From Apostichopus japonicus (lineage: Eukaryota > Echinodermata > Holothuroidea > Aspidochirotida > Stichopodidae), in assembly GCF_037975245.1 (NCBI RefSeq), contig NC_092568.1, positions 33,884,501 through 33,948,500 of the forward strand: a stretch of 64,000 nucleotides of DNA. The letters run 5' to 3'. The notes beneath the pieces were generated by a model that saw only the letters and a list, made by a program, of their open reading frames with translations, did no database searches and was not told the DNA's origin. Shown here piece after piece: positions 1 to 9,765 of the stretch. The translations under genes and the position numbers were made by a program. Position 1 is the first letter of the stretch. Each line of letters opens with the position of its first letter.

Positions 1-2039
1 ATATACATATGCATGTGTGTTTCTTTATGCATGGTGCCAAGAAGTATATACGTGCTTGTGCTCCTGGATCCCCAGTAAGGTGACAAGGTATGGATTATAA
101 AAATCATAAGAGCTTTTCTGAGTTACAAGTTTGTGATGTATTCATGTTTTCTTATGTTTTTGTATATCACAAGTTTTATGTTTGCGGTTTTCCCAAGTTT
201 GATAATTTACCATGCCACAGACTGTTGCCTGTTAATTGTGTCAATTAAATTAATAGTCCAGCCTGGTTTTTCATATTAATGATAAGTAACGGGAAAAATC
301 TAAAACCGCAACACTTGTTGTATCAACTGAACGTTCTGCATAAAGTGACGTCATCCATATATTTGGAATGTAGGACCTGTCATATCTTGCTTGTTTAAAA
401 AATATATATATACTGGCCAATCACTATAACTACAATGAGATTGAATGTCAGTGTGTAAAAGAAAGTGGATTGATAAATAATATTGTTAATATATTGGTTA
501 TTTAATTTGGAAAAGGAAGAAATATCAATTATATATTATCAAAAAGCTACACCGAAACGGGAAAATCCACTAATGTCTTTAAATTTTGTTCACAAACCGA
601 CGGCTCTTCATGAGTGCATTACCAACTTATTCTTTATATGCATACTGCAACACAGCTTCATCATAGGTGAGAGAGAATGTATGGTTTACACGCCAGCCCC
701 CCCCCCCCCCCCACACCCCGCACCCAACCCCCTGTCAACCGGTCTATAGTTGTGGGCCATGCCGTTTGAAAGAACACTAGTACAGTGCCTATATGACCAT
801 TTTACGTAAGGTGTAGGAAATGTGATATTTATGTTTTCTGTAAATTATACGGGCGTGATTAGGGGCCTACTCAAAGTTGGTATAATTGTTGTAAATCGTT
901 TTGACAGTTTACATATATTCAAAAGAGATCCACATATTGAATAACTTTCAAAGAACTTTTTTTTCAGTACGGTATAATAGGTATGCAGTTACGTTACTTT
1001 TAACGGGGTTAAATATAATATTATACAGATACTGATGTATTTCATTAAAACAACCGATCATATTTTCATATGCGTGTTTACTCTTTTCCTCTTTTGTTTT
1101 CAAATAGCTATCATTCATATTAATAAAGGTCAAGCCTTCACATAAACAAATAAGCTTAAGTTTGTGATACAGTAATGATAGAGAGATTATCATACAAGTG
1201 AACATATATTTACGTTATGAAAGTTAAATATGGTAGTATCTTGCATTCACGAAATTACATTTCATGTCCATTTAGCGAATAAGGTCTCATCAATTAAGAT
1301 ACACTTGTTTTAAACATCGTCATGACCTTAGTTCTCAAATCCGTGAACAATCATGATTATTGGTCTATGTGATATAGATAACTGCCATGAACACCGTCTC
1401 CAGACAGCTTATAATGATCTTATTCCATTTGGGAGAGATCACAGACTTAATGTTTCTTCACAAACAAGGTTTTCTTGAAGCCTTGATCAAGATTAAATCT
1501 GCCATCATCGAGCCACGTGTGCTTCAATTTCTATGTTTTACTTTCCTTGTTTTTTACACTATGTTCTATATATAATGGAGATAGGTTTACAAGTGCTGAA
1601 TCGGAAGTTGAATATACATGACCTATATAATGATGGAATTGGTTTTAGGGTCAAAACTGTTAACATTCCACCTTCAAAATATGAAACGAAGAACAAAGAG
1701 AAAATAAAAGGTTTCATATCTTTAGTGACACCATGACATCACAAATTTACAGACATGACAGCTCCCTGACCCGACTTTTACAACTATACGATATCTCAAA
1801 AAACAGAAACAGATTTGTTTCTTCGCTGTTTGCAGGATTTATTGGTCACAAAGATCTCGTTCATATATAAGCTTTAGATGCTGGTGGCAAATTTGTTTCC
1901 ACTTTTTACAAATTATCTTAAAGAGATTTGATCAAAATTCATATTTCAACCAAATAATTACTGTACAATACATACATTATAGGTATCAATAATGTAATAT
2001 GTATAACGGTTTCAGTAAAAATTAAACCGAAGCGATTCC
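1..2039. other. Intergenic region, no gene recognised
   Basis: AT-rich sequence with only short ORFs of unremarkable composition and no splice-linked exon chain on either strand. The only distinctive element is an uninterrupted run of 16 C residues at 697-712. The short ORFs near 483-749 and 1387-1736 run through low-complexity sequence and match nothing I know. Confidence 0.5.
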
Positions 2040-2045
2040 TTTATT
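2040..2045 (-). terminator. Putative polyadenylation signal of the 328-residue gene
   Basis: The minus strand reads AATAAA here, about 23 bases beyond the TGA of the minus-strand ORF at 2068-3054. It is the nearest canonical hexamer and would give a very short 3' UTR. The hexamer is seen directly; its use is inferred. Confidence 0.35.
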
Positions 2046-2067
2046 CCTTATAGATTCAAAATAAATT

Positions 2068-3054
2068 TCATATGATTGCTGATCGGTCCCTTTTATATTG
2101 TAGTTCTACAAGTTGTCCTGGTGTTAGTTGTTTTGTACTGAAAACATCGCTGCTGGATTTCCGTCTTTGTAAAATATTCTTCTGTGAAGCTCGAAACACT
2201 CGCATATTCTTCTCATGGCTTGGCGTCAATTGTTTCAGACATCCTCTCCTAGTCAGGGCGCTGCGTGCAGAACGAGATGGTTTTTGGAAGTCTAACGATG
2301 TGGCGGAATTGGCGGCCTTTGTATCTTTAAAGTAACGACGTCGTAACGTGTCCTCGTCTTCGGTAAAGGATGACTCGTCATCCGAAGATGACTCGACGGA
2401 GAGATGTAAAATTCCGGTTTGAATGTCTAATGATTTATTATGATCTATTTTCCTTCGATTTTTCTCTGGTCCTTGTTGGCTGCATTGGCCAACGCTCTCA
2501 TAACGATGCGAGATCTCTGGCAGGTGAAACTCGTTCTCTTGCGTCATTTTTACGCGTTGACTTAAAGTTAACTTGCTGAAACCGGATGATGATCTATGCA
2601 ATTCAGTAGTTTGTTTATTTCCGTCATCGGCTGATCGTGGAGTATTGTCCGATAAGATTTCCACGCCAAGTGGCCTATCTAAGTTTTCAATTCGTCTTCG
2701 AATGTCCCCTTCACTGGCTGATCTCCTTCTATGTTTCCCAATGTCATCTTCTCTTCCATTCTTCAGTGAATATTTCTGGAATATACCTCCCTGATTGACA
2801 AGTGAATCGTTTCTAATCTCAAAATCTTCAATTTCATACTGAGGACGTTTCTCGACTTGACGTAAACACCTGAAAAATGTTTTCATTTCTGTAAGTTCCT
2901 TATCATGAACGGATATCCGGTCAAACCTGTTTCTAAGCAGTCGCTGTTGACGAAGCTGAAGTAGAAACTGGCATTGCCGGAAAGCCCTAGAATTGACAAA
3001 ATCTACTTCCGCCAAAGACCGGCTTTTTTGACGTCGAAATGAATTTGCCGACAT
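2068..3054 (-). CDS. Unrecognised Ser/Arg-rich, probably disordered protein (328 aa)
   Basis: Single open frame of 328 codons. The ATG at 3054 has A at -3 and no better upstream start, and the stop is TGA at 2068-2070. I do not recognise the family and see no catalytic motif, signal peptide or membrane segment. Residues 20-70 are rich in Arg, Gln, Leu and Phe and may form a helix or short coiled coil. The rest looks disordered, with an acidic Ser/Asp/Glu stretch at 221-236 that resembles casein-kinase-2 sites. Short motifs of the form Arg-x-Ser followed by an acidic position recur near 11-20, 108-118 and 297-305, suggesting basophilic kinase or 14-3-3-type sites. SLD-hydrophobic-Gln occurs near 208-212 and 253-257. 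The long frame in AT-rich surroundings and its balanced codon usage argue that it is real. An adaptor or scaffold role would be speculation. Confidence 0.6.
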   Translation of the reverse strand: MSANSFRRQKSRSLAEVDFVNSRAFRQCQFLLQLRQQRLLRNRFDRISVHDKELTEMKTFFRCLRQVEKRPQYEIEDFEIRNDSLVNQGGIFQKYSLKNGREDDIGKHRRRSASEGDIRRRIENLDRPLGVEILSDNTPRSADDGNKQTTELHRSSSGFSKLTLSQRVKMTQENEFHLPEISHRYESVGQCSQQGPEKNRRKIDHNKSLDIQTGILHLSVESSSDDESSFTEDEDTLRRRYFKDTKAANSATSLDFQKPSRSARSALTRRGCLKQLTPSHEKNMRVFRASQKNILQRRKSSSDVFSTKQLTPGQLVELQYKRDRSAII

Positions 3055-4760
3055 TGTTTCTCGCTATTTTTTATACTTGATTTAAAATATACTTCCAAGT
3101 ATCATCCAAACTAGCTCGCATTACTTCGAACAATTTGTCTTCACTTCAATACCTGTACAATATCCTTTTGAGAACAGCTGTGACAGTTTTTACTGCAAAT
3201 AATACATACAAAGAGTTTCAATAAATTTCGTGTCATAGCTGCTGTACATACTCTGAATTTAAAGTCACTAGAAATACGTAAACATAGTTGAATACAAAGT
3301 TAACAGAACACTATCATTTTCTCCTAAAGAACCATCAATTCTTCTTAACATGTAAATTCCGATTAAAACCATAAACATGAGTATACTCTGTGTATGGCAT
3401 GATAGCTGCATTTTCAAGCTCATAAACATTAGTATACTGTGTATATGGTAATAGCTGTATCTTCAATGAATCGCCGAAATAAGTTGTAATATAGTTTCGT
3501 AATAAACGAATCGTTTTCCGAAGCGAACAATTCATTTCCACTATCTATATCAAACCGAAATTAATCTAAAGCATTTCTTCATATTATTTAGTATATGCAG
3601 TGAATATTTCCTATTCTGATCCCATTGGTTGAGTCTTGACTGCCGGTTTTCATCTATAAAGTGAAATAATATATGTATATAAATCCATAATGATTACGTT
3701 TCTATAGGATAACTGAATAAACTATGCTTTTCCAGATCCATGCATGTTTGCAAGCCTCATCATAGAGTATTTTAGAATGGTTTTCGAATCAGTATTCATC
3801 TGACAGTATATATACATCCAACGTCAAATCTTGCACCAATCTTTGACTGATCTCAGCGTTATACTTCCATTTGAAAAATCCTTTCAAATGATGATAAAAC
3901 ATTCGGTGTTACACATAAACTCACAAAACAGTCAAAGACAAAGACGCGATAAACACTATTATATCAGTTTGAATGAGTCGATAATTAAAACACCAAAAAA
4001 CCGTGTGAAAAGGCCAATATTGTTTATATCTAAATAACCACTTGGGAGGAAATACAGATGACATTTCACCAAACTCGATTGAAAAAATATACGCCGAAGG
4101 TTTATCAAATTAAGGTGGTTTGCTGTGATTGCTACCAATGACAACGACATTTAAAGACTTCTCGTAGTTTTCTCACTCCCAGCAAGGGTAAACTTAAAGC
4201 TCTTACACGCGTTTAGTAACGGTCCAAGTATTTACTTTCGCAATCAAGTATGTGTTTTTAGTTATTTTTATCGAGACTTTTGCGTGTTTTGTTCGATGCT
4301 GAAGAGAGAGGTTTTATTTGCTAAGATGTCCTCAAACAAGCCCGGAGGGAGCTAAACGGATCGTTTATTAACAACTTCTTCATCACGTGATGAGAGGCAT
4401 TATCTACACACATGCAAACTTTGTTTGCTTCTGGTTATAGGCGGAACTACAAAAGAAAGCACGACGAAATAATTCTACGAACTGGCTTTGTTCGTCTGTG
4501 CAGATATAGGTATAAGGATCGATGTTGTTATACCGGCCCAGTAGGTATTATAGTTGCAGGCCCCTGGTAAAAAGAGCAAACTGGTCCAAACGATTGCTCC
4601 ACAGTTTCATCAAGGATGTCTCCGCCCTCCTCAAAGTTATGCTTAATAATAATCTTTGTAAAATTACTCATATTTTATGTTGTGGTGATGCAGGGGACAT
4701 GCATGAAGAAAAGCTGATTGGGTGCAAATGGGTTATGCTCCTAATTGAGAGATAAAATAA
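3055..4760. other. Intergenic region with one small local duplication
   Basis: No gene recognised. At about 3363-3470 a segment of roughly 55 bases is present twice in tandem in diverged form; each copy carries 'ataaacat', 'gtatac' and 'tagctg' in the same order. The ORFs here are short and AT-rich. The promoter of the 328-residue gene should lie just above 3054, where the sequence is AT-rich with no sharp core element. Confidence 0.4.
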
Positions 4761-4769
4761 GGAAATTTG

Positions 4770-5140
4770 AGATTAAAAAGTCGATATTGTTTAGTTGAGT
4801 CAAAACGATTAGGAACAAGTGGAATGTTGATATTTCAAGAAAGTAGTTAAAGTTTGGAAATAACAAAGTAGACATTTTTAGAAAACAAATCGAAATTTTG
4901 AGATAAAAAGTCAAATCTTAATGATAGACTTGTCAAATATCGACTGTATTTTTTTAAATATCCAATTGTTGCATATCGAAGAAAGTTTAAGAACAGTATC
5001 GACATATGTGGAAATTTCGTGAACATAGTCGAAAATTTGGGATGACCTAATTTTAGACGAAAACCCCGAAAGTAAAATGTTGAGCAAAGAATCCAAACTT
5101 TGGAGAAAATAGTTGATTAATTTTCGAAATAGTAACATCT
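4770..5140. repeat. Degenerate AT-rich tandem repeat with 'agtcgaaat' core
   Basis: Variants of 'gtcgaaat', 'tttgagataaa' and 'aagtcgatatt' recur every 20-25 bases in a strongly diverged array. The same vocabulary occurs at 42890-43360 and 43870-44280, so this looks like one repeat family present at least three times in the window. Exact unit length cannot be fixed by eye. Confidence 0.45.
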
Positions 5141-5289
5141 ACAAAACTTACATTCTTCTACGAAAGATTCTCAAATCCCACGCCATTCGTCCCGGGCTAA
5201 CACATTTTGATAACTTCCCACATACGTCATTGAGTTTCCAAAATGGTCATATTTCGATAGATTCCCTCCATTATATACTCTATTTCCTC

Positions 5290-5465
5290 GCTGGGATATA
5301 CAGAACCAGGCAAATTTTACTCCTCTCGTACACGTTTAACTTTGTGTTAGAAAAGTCGGATAATCCTGTACGTAACGTGAACACCATGCAGAGAGGGAGT
5401 TCACTTCGGGCTCATTTTGAGGAGCCTGGACAAAACTTCCTCGGTATTCCGTTTGACTATGAATT
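5290..5465. repeat. Dispersed repeat, copy 1 (partner at 8297-8455)
   Basis: Shares a long diverged match with 8297-8455. The common blocks include 'cgtacacgtttaactttgtg' and 'ttagaaaagtcgg', followed by matching but indel-rich sequence in the same orientation. Family unknown; no coding content recognised. Confidence 0.5.
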
Positions 5466-5635
5466 AAATTAGGTACACGGCAAATTTATCTCCAAACTTT
5501 CCGACAAAATGGGTCCTTCGTACACTCCGAGCCACGTAGACTACGTCAGTCATGACACAAAAGTAGAGACAGGCCCGTGGTAAGGCTGAGGCACAGGAGA
5601 CGCCCCTATGGCGGGCCATCAATCTCAAATCATGG

Positions 5636-6130
5636 GGAATCGACTTATACCGATTTAAATCGACATATACCAATTACCTTCGACTTATAGTTATACCAGT
5701 TTACAGCAGCTTAAATTGACTTCTACCGATTTAAATCGACATATACCAGTTTAATTCGACATATCATCGATTTAAATCGACATATACCAGTTTAATTCGA
5801 CATATCATCGATTTAAATCGACATATACCAATTTAAATCAATGATAAGTAAAATAAATCGGTATGTGTCAATTTAAATCGACATAGGGCCTATATCAGTT
5901 TAAATCGATGATATGTCGAATTAAATCGGTATATATCAATTTAAATCGACATATACCAATTTAATTCGACTTATACCAGCTTAAATCGACATATACCGAT
6001 TTAAATCGACATCTACCAGTTTAAATCGATGATATGTCGAATTAAATCGGTAGAAGTCAATTTCCTTGGACTTATACCAGTTTCTAGCAACTCAAATTGG
6101 CATATATCAATTTAAATCGACATATCATCC
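5636..6130. repeat. Satellite of ~20-21 bp units with palindromic core TTTAAA
   Basis: About 490 bases of near-tandem units of the form 'atttaaatcgacatatacc', with spacing of about 20-21 bases. Around 5835-5960 and 6020-6060 the units switch to the reverse-complement form ('tatgtcgaattaaatcgg'), so the array contains inversions. The TTTAAA centre is itself palindromic. No ORF of interest. Confidence 0.8.
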
Positions 6131-6607
6131 ATTTAGCTCATTAACATACTCCATATTCCATACGCCCCTACCCACTACCCACTACATCTGTGCCACCATG
6201 TGTACTAAACTGCACATGTTATATATAGAACATGGATATCGCGCACATCCTTAAATCGTTAATTGGTGCTCCTGAGTCCCTAAATTATTGGTCCATCCCA
6301 GAATTACAGCGGCCTACTGGCTTGAGTAGAGGTGCCCTTTCATATTCTTGTTATATTTTGTGTTTGTTGATATAGTATTACAGTGACAATGCCAATCATC
6401 ACCAGTGAACTTTGCTAGAGAAGTGGCTTAATTCTGTGCAACGAGTCTATGTCACAGAAAATAATTTCTGTGGTCTATGTCGATATTAGACTCATCAATA
6501 CCGTAGAGTGAGTTAATTATCTACCATTATTCAAATTGTTCCCGGAGTGGTGAAGGGGATTCTAAACGGAAATTTTGCAAACGTACACATATATTTGCAC
6601 CATGCAG

Positions 6608-6963
6608 CAGGGACGTAGCCAGAAATTTGCCAGGCAAGGGGGGGGGGGGCAGAATTTTAAAAGTGATATTTCTCACAAAGGTAGCATTATTATACACTTA
6701 ACGGAGCCGCCATGACGTACAAAGAAATGTTTTGCTCAAAATGCCTCCCACGTTGCAGGATATAAACAATAATAAGAGTATTGCATTAGGTAGCAGACGC
6801 ACTGTCAGGGGAAAGATTGAGAAAGGTCGCTTAATTAACTTCCTTCAACCTGAAAAGAGGGCTTAAAGATATTTCCTGCTTTTACTTAAATTTTATTTTT
6901 CAGGGTACTCAAAAGGGGGAGGGCGATCGCTCTCATTGCCCCCCCCCCCTGGCTACGTCCCAT
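6608..6963. mobile_element. MITE with terminal inverted repeats (hAT-like), 356 bp
   Basis: Left end CAGGGACGTAGCCAG is mirrored by CTGGCTACGTCCC at the right. It is flanked by imperfect 8-bp duplications ccatgcag (6600-6607) and ctatgcag (6964-6971). G-run and C-run subtermini are typical of the other MITEs here. An internal stretch near 6712-6765 is a diverged version of the core shared by the elements at 8707, 33176 and 45237. Non-coding. Confidence 0.7.
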
Positions 6964-7705
6964 CTATGCAGTATAGAGTAGCTGGATCCCGGTTACAAGT
7001 TTACAATTCTGGCATGTCAGGTATTATATATATGCCTATACTTTCCCTTTTGAGCAATGGCTGAGTGTCCACATAAACGAGAAGAAAATGCTGTGTTGCA
7101 AAAAAGCAGCAATTAAATTTGACATATTTAAGTGGATTTCAATGTAAAGAAAGAGACATCATGAAATGAAAGTTAGTCGCTATGATGCAACTAGAACACA
7201 CCCCTATATTGATTTTACTAAGGAAGCGCCATTACAACCTGTGAAGTCATGGCCTTTGCCTCAGAACGATAGTAGCTATCAGCTGTATGCTATTGGATAT
7301 GCATACTGTCTGTTATAACTATGTTAGGTATTTGGGAAAACTGACCGGACTAAACAGAGAATGTTCAAACAATCTCGATTCCAAACAAGGGCCACCAACC
7401 ACCCCAATCGGCCAATCTAAGATATTAACAATTTTACTCAGTGGGAGTTTTTTCGCCCAATTGGGACAATTTTTTCTATACTGTAGTGTCATGTCCCGCT
7501 TCAGAGCACTCGTATTATCAGTACGAGCAGTATGAATATCATGTTTCTATGAGATCAAAGTTAGGAACTGTTTGTACTGTCAATACCAGTGCTTTGAGAG
7601 CATGATATTGGAGTACAGGTTAGAGAGGTAGGCCTATTAGCATAAGGGAATTTCCCCAACTGGCTCTCCAGAGACTTAACTCATCTATAAAGCTACATAT
7701 TTTAT

Positions 7706-8003
7706 GACTGGGCGTTGTGGCGTGCGCCTGTAATCCAGCTACTTGGAGGTCGGAGGCATTGGATTGCGTGAGTTCGGGATCACTGCTGTTCGTTGTGCTA
7801 TGACGATCGAGTGTCCACGCTAAGTTCTGCATCAATAGGGTTGACCGTACGGAGGTATGGTCGTCCTGGTTGTCTAAGGAGGGGCGAACCGGCCCAGGGC
7901 GGAAACGCAGCAGGCAAAAGCCCCCGTGCGGAGCAGTAGCGGGATTGCACTTGTGAGTAGTCGGCAAACAGCAGCCCGCACAATACAGTGACACGTGCTT
8001 CCT
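7706..8003 (+). ncRNA. Signal recognition particle RNA (7SL RNA)
   Basis: About 298 nt that align by eye with metazoan 7SL RNA over the whole length. The 5' Alu domain begins near 'gactgggcgttgtggcg'. The conserved UGUAAUC loop motif (UGUNR) is at 7729-7735. The S-domain block 'tctaaggaggggcgaacc' is at about 7873-7890, followed by the helix-8 GGAA tetraloop in 'cggaaacgcagcagg' around 7900-7914. A T4 run at 8003-8006 fits RNA polymerase III termination, and a TATAAA lies about 20 bases upstream (7686-7691). The RNA is the scaffold of SRP, which pauses translation and targets nascent secretory chains to the ER. The intact S domain, the 3' terminator and the TATA favour a functional gene, though a recent 7SL pseudogene cannot be excluded. 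The exact 5' and 3' ends are uncertain by a few bases. Confidence 0.88.
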
Positions 8004-8296
8004 TTTGCTCCATCGAGTGAAGCTGACATAAATATAAAGTTTACATTTATTTTTTCGTCTAACATGCTTTGCAATATACTACTCTTAATGAATGCATGTT
8101 TCTTACCCTTTTTTGCATTTCAAAAATGAATTAGCTTTGAACTGTAAATATCCTTGAAGTATATAGGTCATTTTGATTTCGACACTGATTCCAATTGTGT
8201 TAGTTATTAATCTAGGCTCTTCATGATAAGGAGATCTATTGATCCCTTGGATTAAATACAGCATTTAATTAAAAAAAAATAGGTGGTTTTTCTATC

Positions 8297-8455
8297 AAGG
8301 ATATACACAACCAGCCAATATTTACTCCTCGTACACGTTTAACTTTGTGTTAGAAAAGTCGGGTAATATGCTAAGTAACAACATTCAGAGACGGGAGGAG
8401 GGTTTATTTGAGAAGTGGGGCTAAACTTCGACGGGATGCCATGTGATTTTGATTT
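8297..8455. repeat. Dispersed repeat, copy 2 (partner at 5290-5465)
   Basis: Second copy of the repeat seen at 5290-5465, same orientation, with the shared block 'cgtacacgtttaactttgtg' and similar flanks ('ggatataca' before it, 'cttcg' and 'gg.at.cc' after it). Diverged by substitutions and small deletions. Confidence 0.5.
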
Positions 8456-8706
8456 GAGGGGACACCACAAATTTGGTCCATTGTGCAGATGTGTGTGTTC
8501 ATCACCACAGAGCGCTATATATTACTTAAGTGTGCACCCTATCTCCTAATTTTCAAGAAAAAAATACTCTTTGCAAATATCAAACCTGCTTTATTAAATA
8601 CAAAACTGGAATTGGTCCTTGCTCCGTAATAATGGAGAGGGACACCATTAAGGTTTATTCCTAAAACTGGGGGCCATGTAACGCCCTCCTTCCGGGCAGT
8701 CCAATG

Positions 8707-8989
8707 CAGGGGCGTAGCGAGGAATTTGCAAAGGGAGGGGCGAAGTCTTTAGGCAAACTATCTAAGCGTAGCGCCACCATAAGTTGTCGCGAAGCGTACA
8801 AGAAAAGTTTGGCCGAGATGCCTCCCAGATCGCTGGAAATGGCACTTCCGTCCCAGGCCTTGTAAGTTGCATCTTAGCATATTTTATTTTCAAATTACTA
8901 GCGATATCATAAAAAATTAAATTAAAAAAAATGCTCTATGAGGAGGGCGGTCGCCCTTCGCCCCCCCCCCCCCCTTGGCTACGCGCCTG
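8707..8989. mobile_element. hAT-type MITE, 283 bp, perfect 8-bp target duplication
   Basis: Begins CAGGGGCGTAGCGAGG and ends with the mirrored ...GGCTACGCGCCTG. It is bounded by identical 8-bp duplications gtccaatg at 8699-8706 and 8990-8997. The inside contains the shared core starting at 8757 ('actatctaagcg...gcgccacc') and G/C homopolymer subtermini. It is too small to encode a transposase, so it is a non-autonomous element. Confidence 0.9.
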
Positions 8990-9224
8990 GTCCAATGAGC
9001 AAGCTTCCCTGGTCACATTCGCATTGCAAATGTAAACTTTTTGAAACAGCAGGGAACTATGGTGGTCCTGAAGGGACTTTAAGAAATGTATGATGTAACA
9101 TGAGCAGTTTTCTTCATGAATCTGACGTAATGCACAGTGAGGGTGTAAAACATACTTGATCTTAGTAATACAGTCAAAAGCAGTGTGGTGTGACAAACGA
9201 TAAATTCACAATGACACATGCTGT

Positions 9225-9765
9225 CCTGAAACGACCATTGACCTTAACATCGGGCTTCTTGTACTAAATGTGATACATCAATACTAAATTAGACATCTGT
9301 CCTTGTTGAAATATTTTGCGAAAACGTGGTTTTCCCAATTTGACCCCTGGTGAACTCAAACGACCATTGACCTCCGCTTCTTGTTTCAATGTGGTACAAT
9401 TGGTACCAAGTATGCGATCTGTCCAAGATTCCATTGCGATATTATGTTTAGGAAGTTGTGTTAGTGTAGGTATGAGGGGAGTGAAGTTAATGTTTGGTGT
9501 TTGTTGACTTCAAATAACCTCCTCCAAAAGCAATAGGCTTCTTGTACTCAACGTGTTACTACACATTAAATATGAGATCTACCCATGCTTCTCTTCTTGA
9601 GATATCATGTTTAAAATGTTTTCACAATTTGACCCCTGGTGACCCAATGACATTTGACCTCTTCAAAAATCTTCATGCTTCTTGTACTCAATGTGGTTCT
9701 TCTTCACACCAAATATGACATTGTTCCCACCTTCTCTTCTTCAGATATTTTATCGTGTTTACATT
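9225..9765. repeat. Degenerate tandem repeat, ~130-180 bp unit
   Basis: Three to four diverged units. Each contains, in the same order, 'gaccattgacct' or 'catttgacctc', 'gcttcttgtactcaa', 'atgtggt' and 'aatatga', and some units also have 'caatttgacccctggtga'. No coding function seen; the short ORF at 9316-9507 falls inside it. Confidence 0.6.

Noticed and set aside
7620-8074. Minus-strand ORFs of 66-124 codons
   Set aside because: They are antisense readings of the SRP RNA gene and its flanks.
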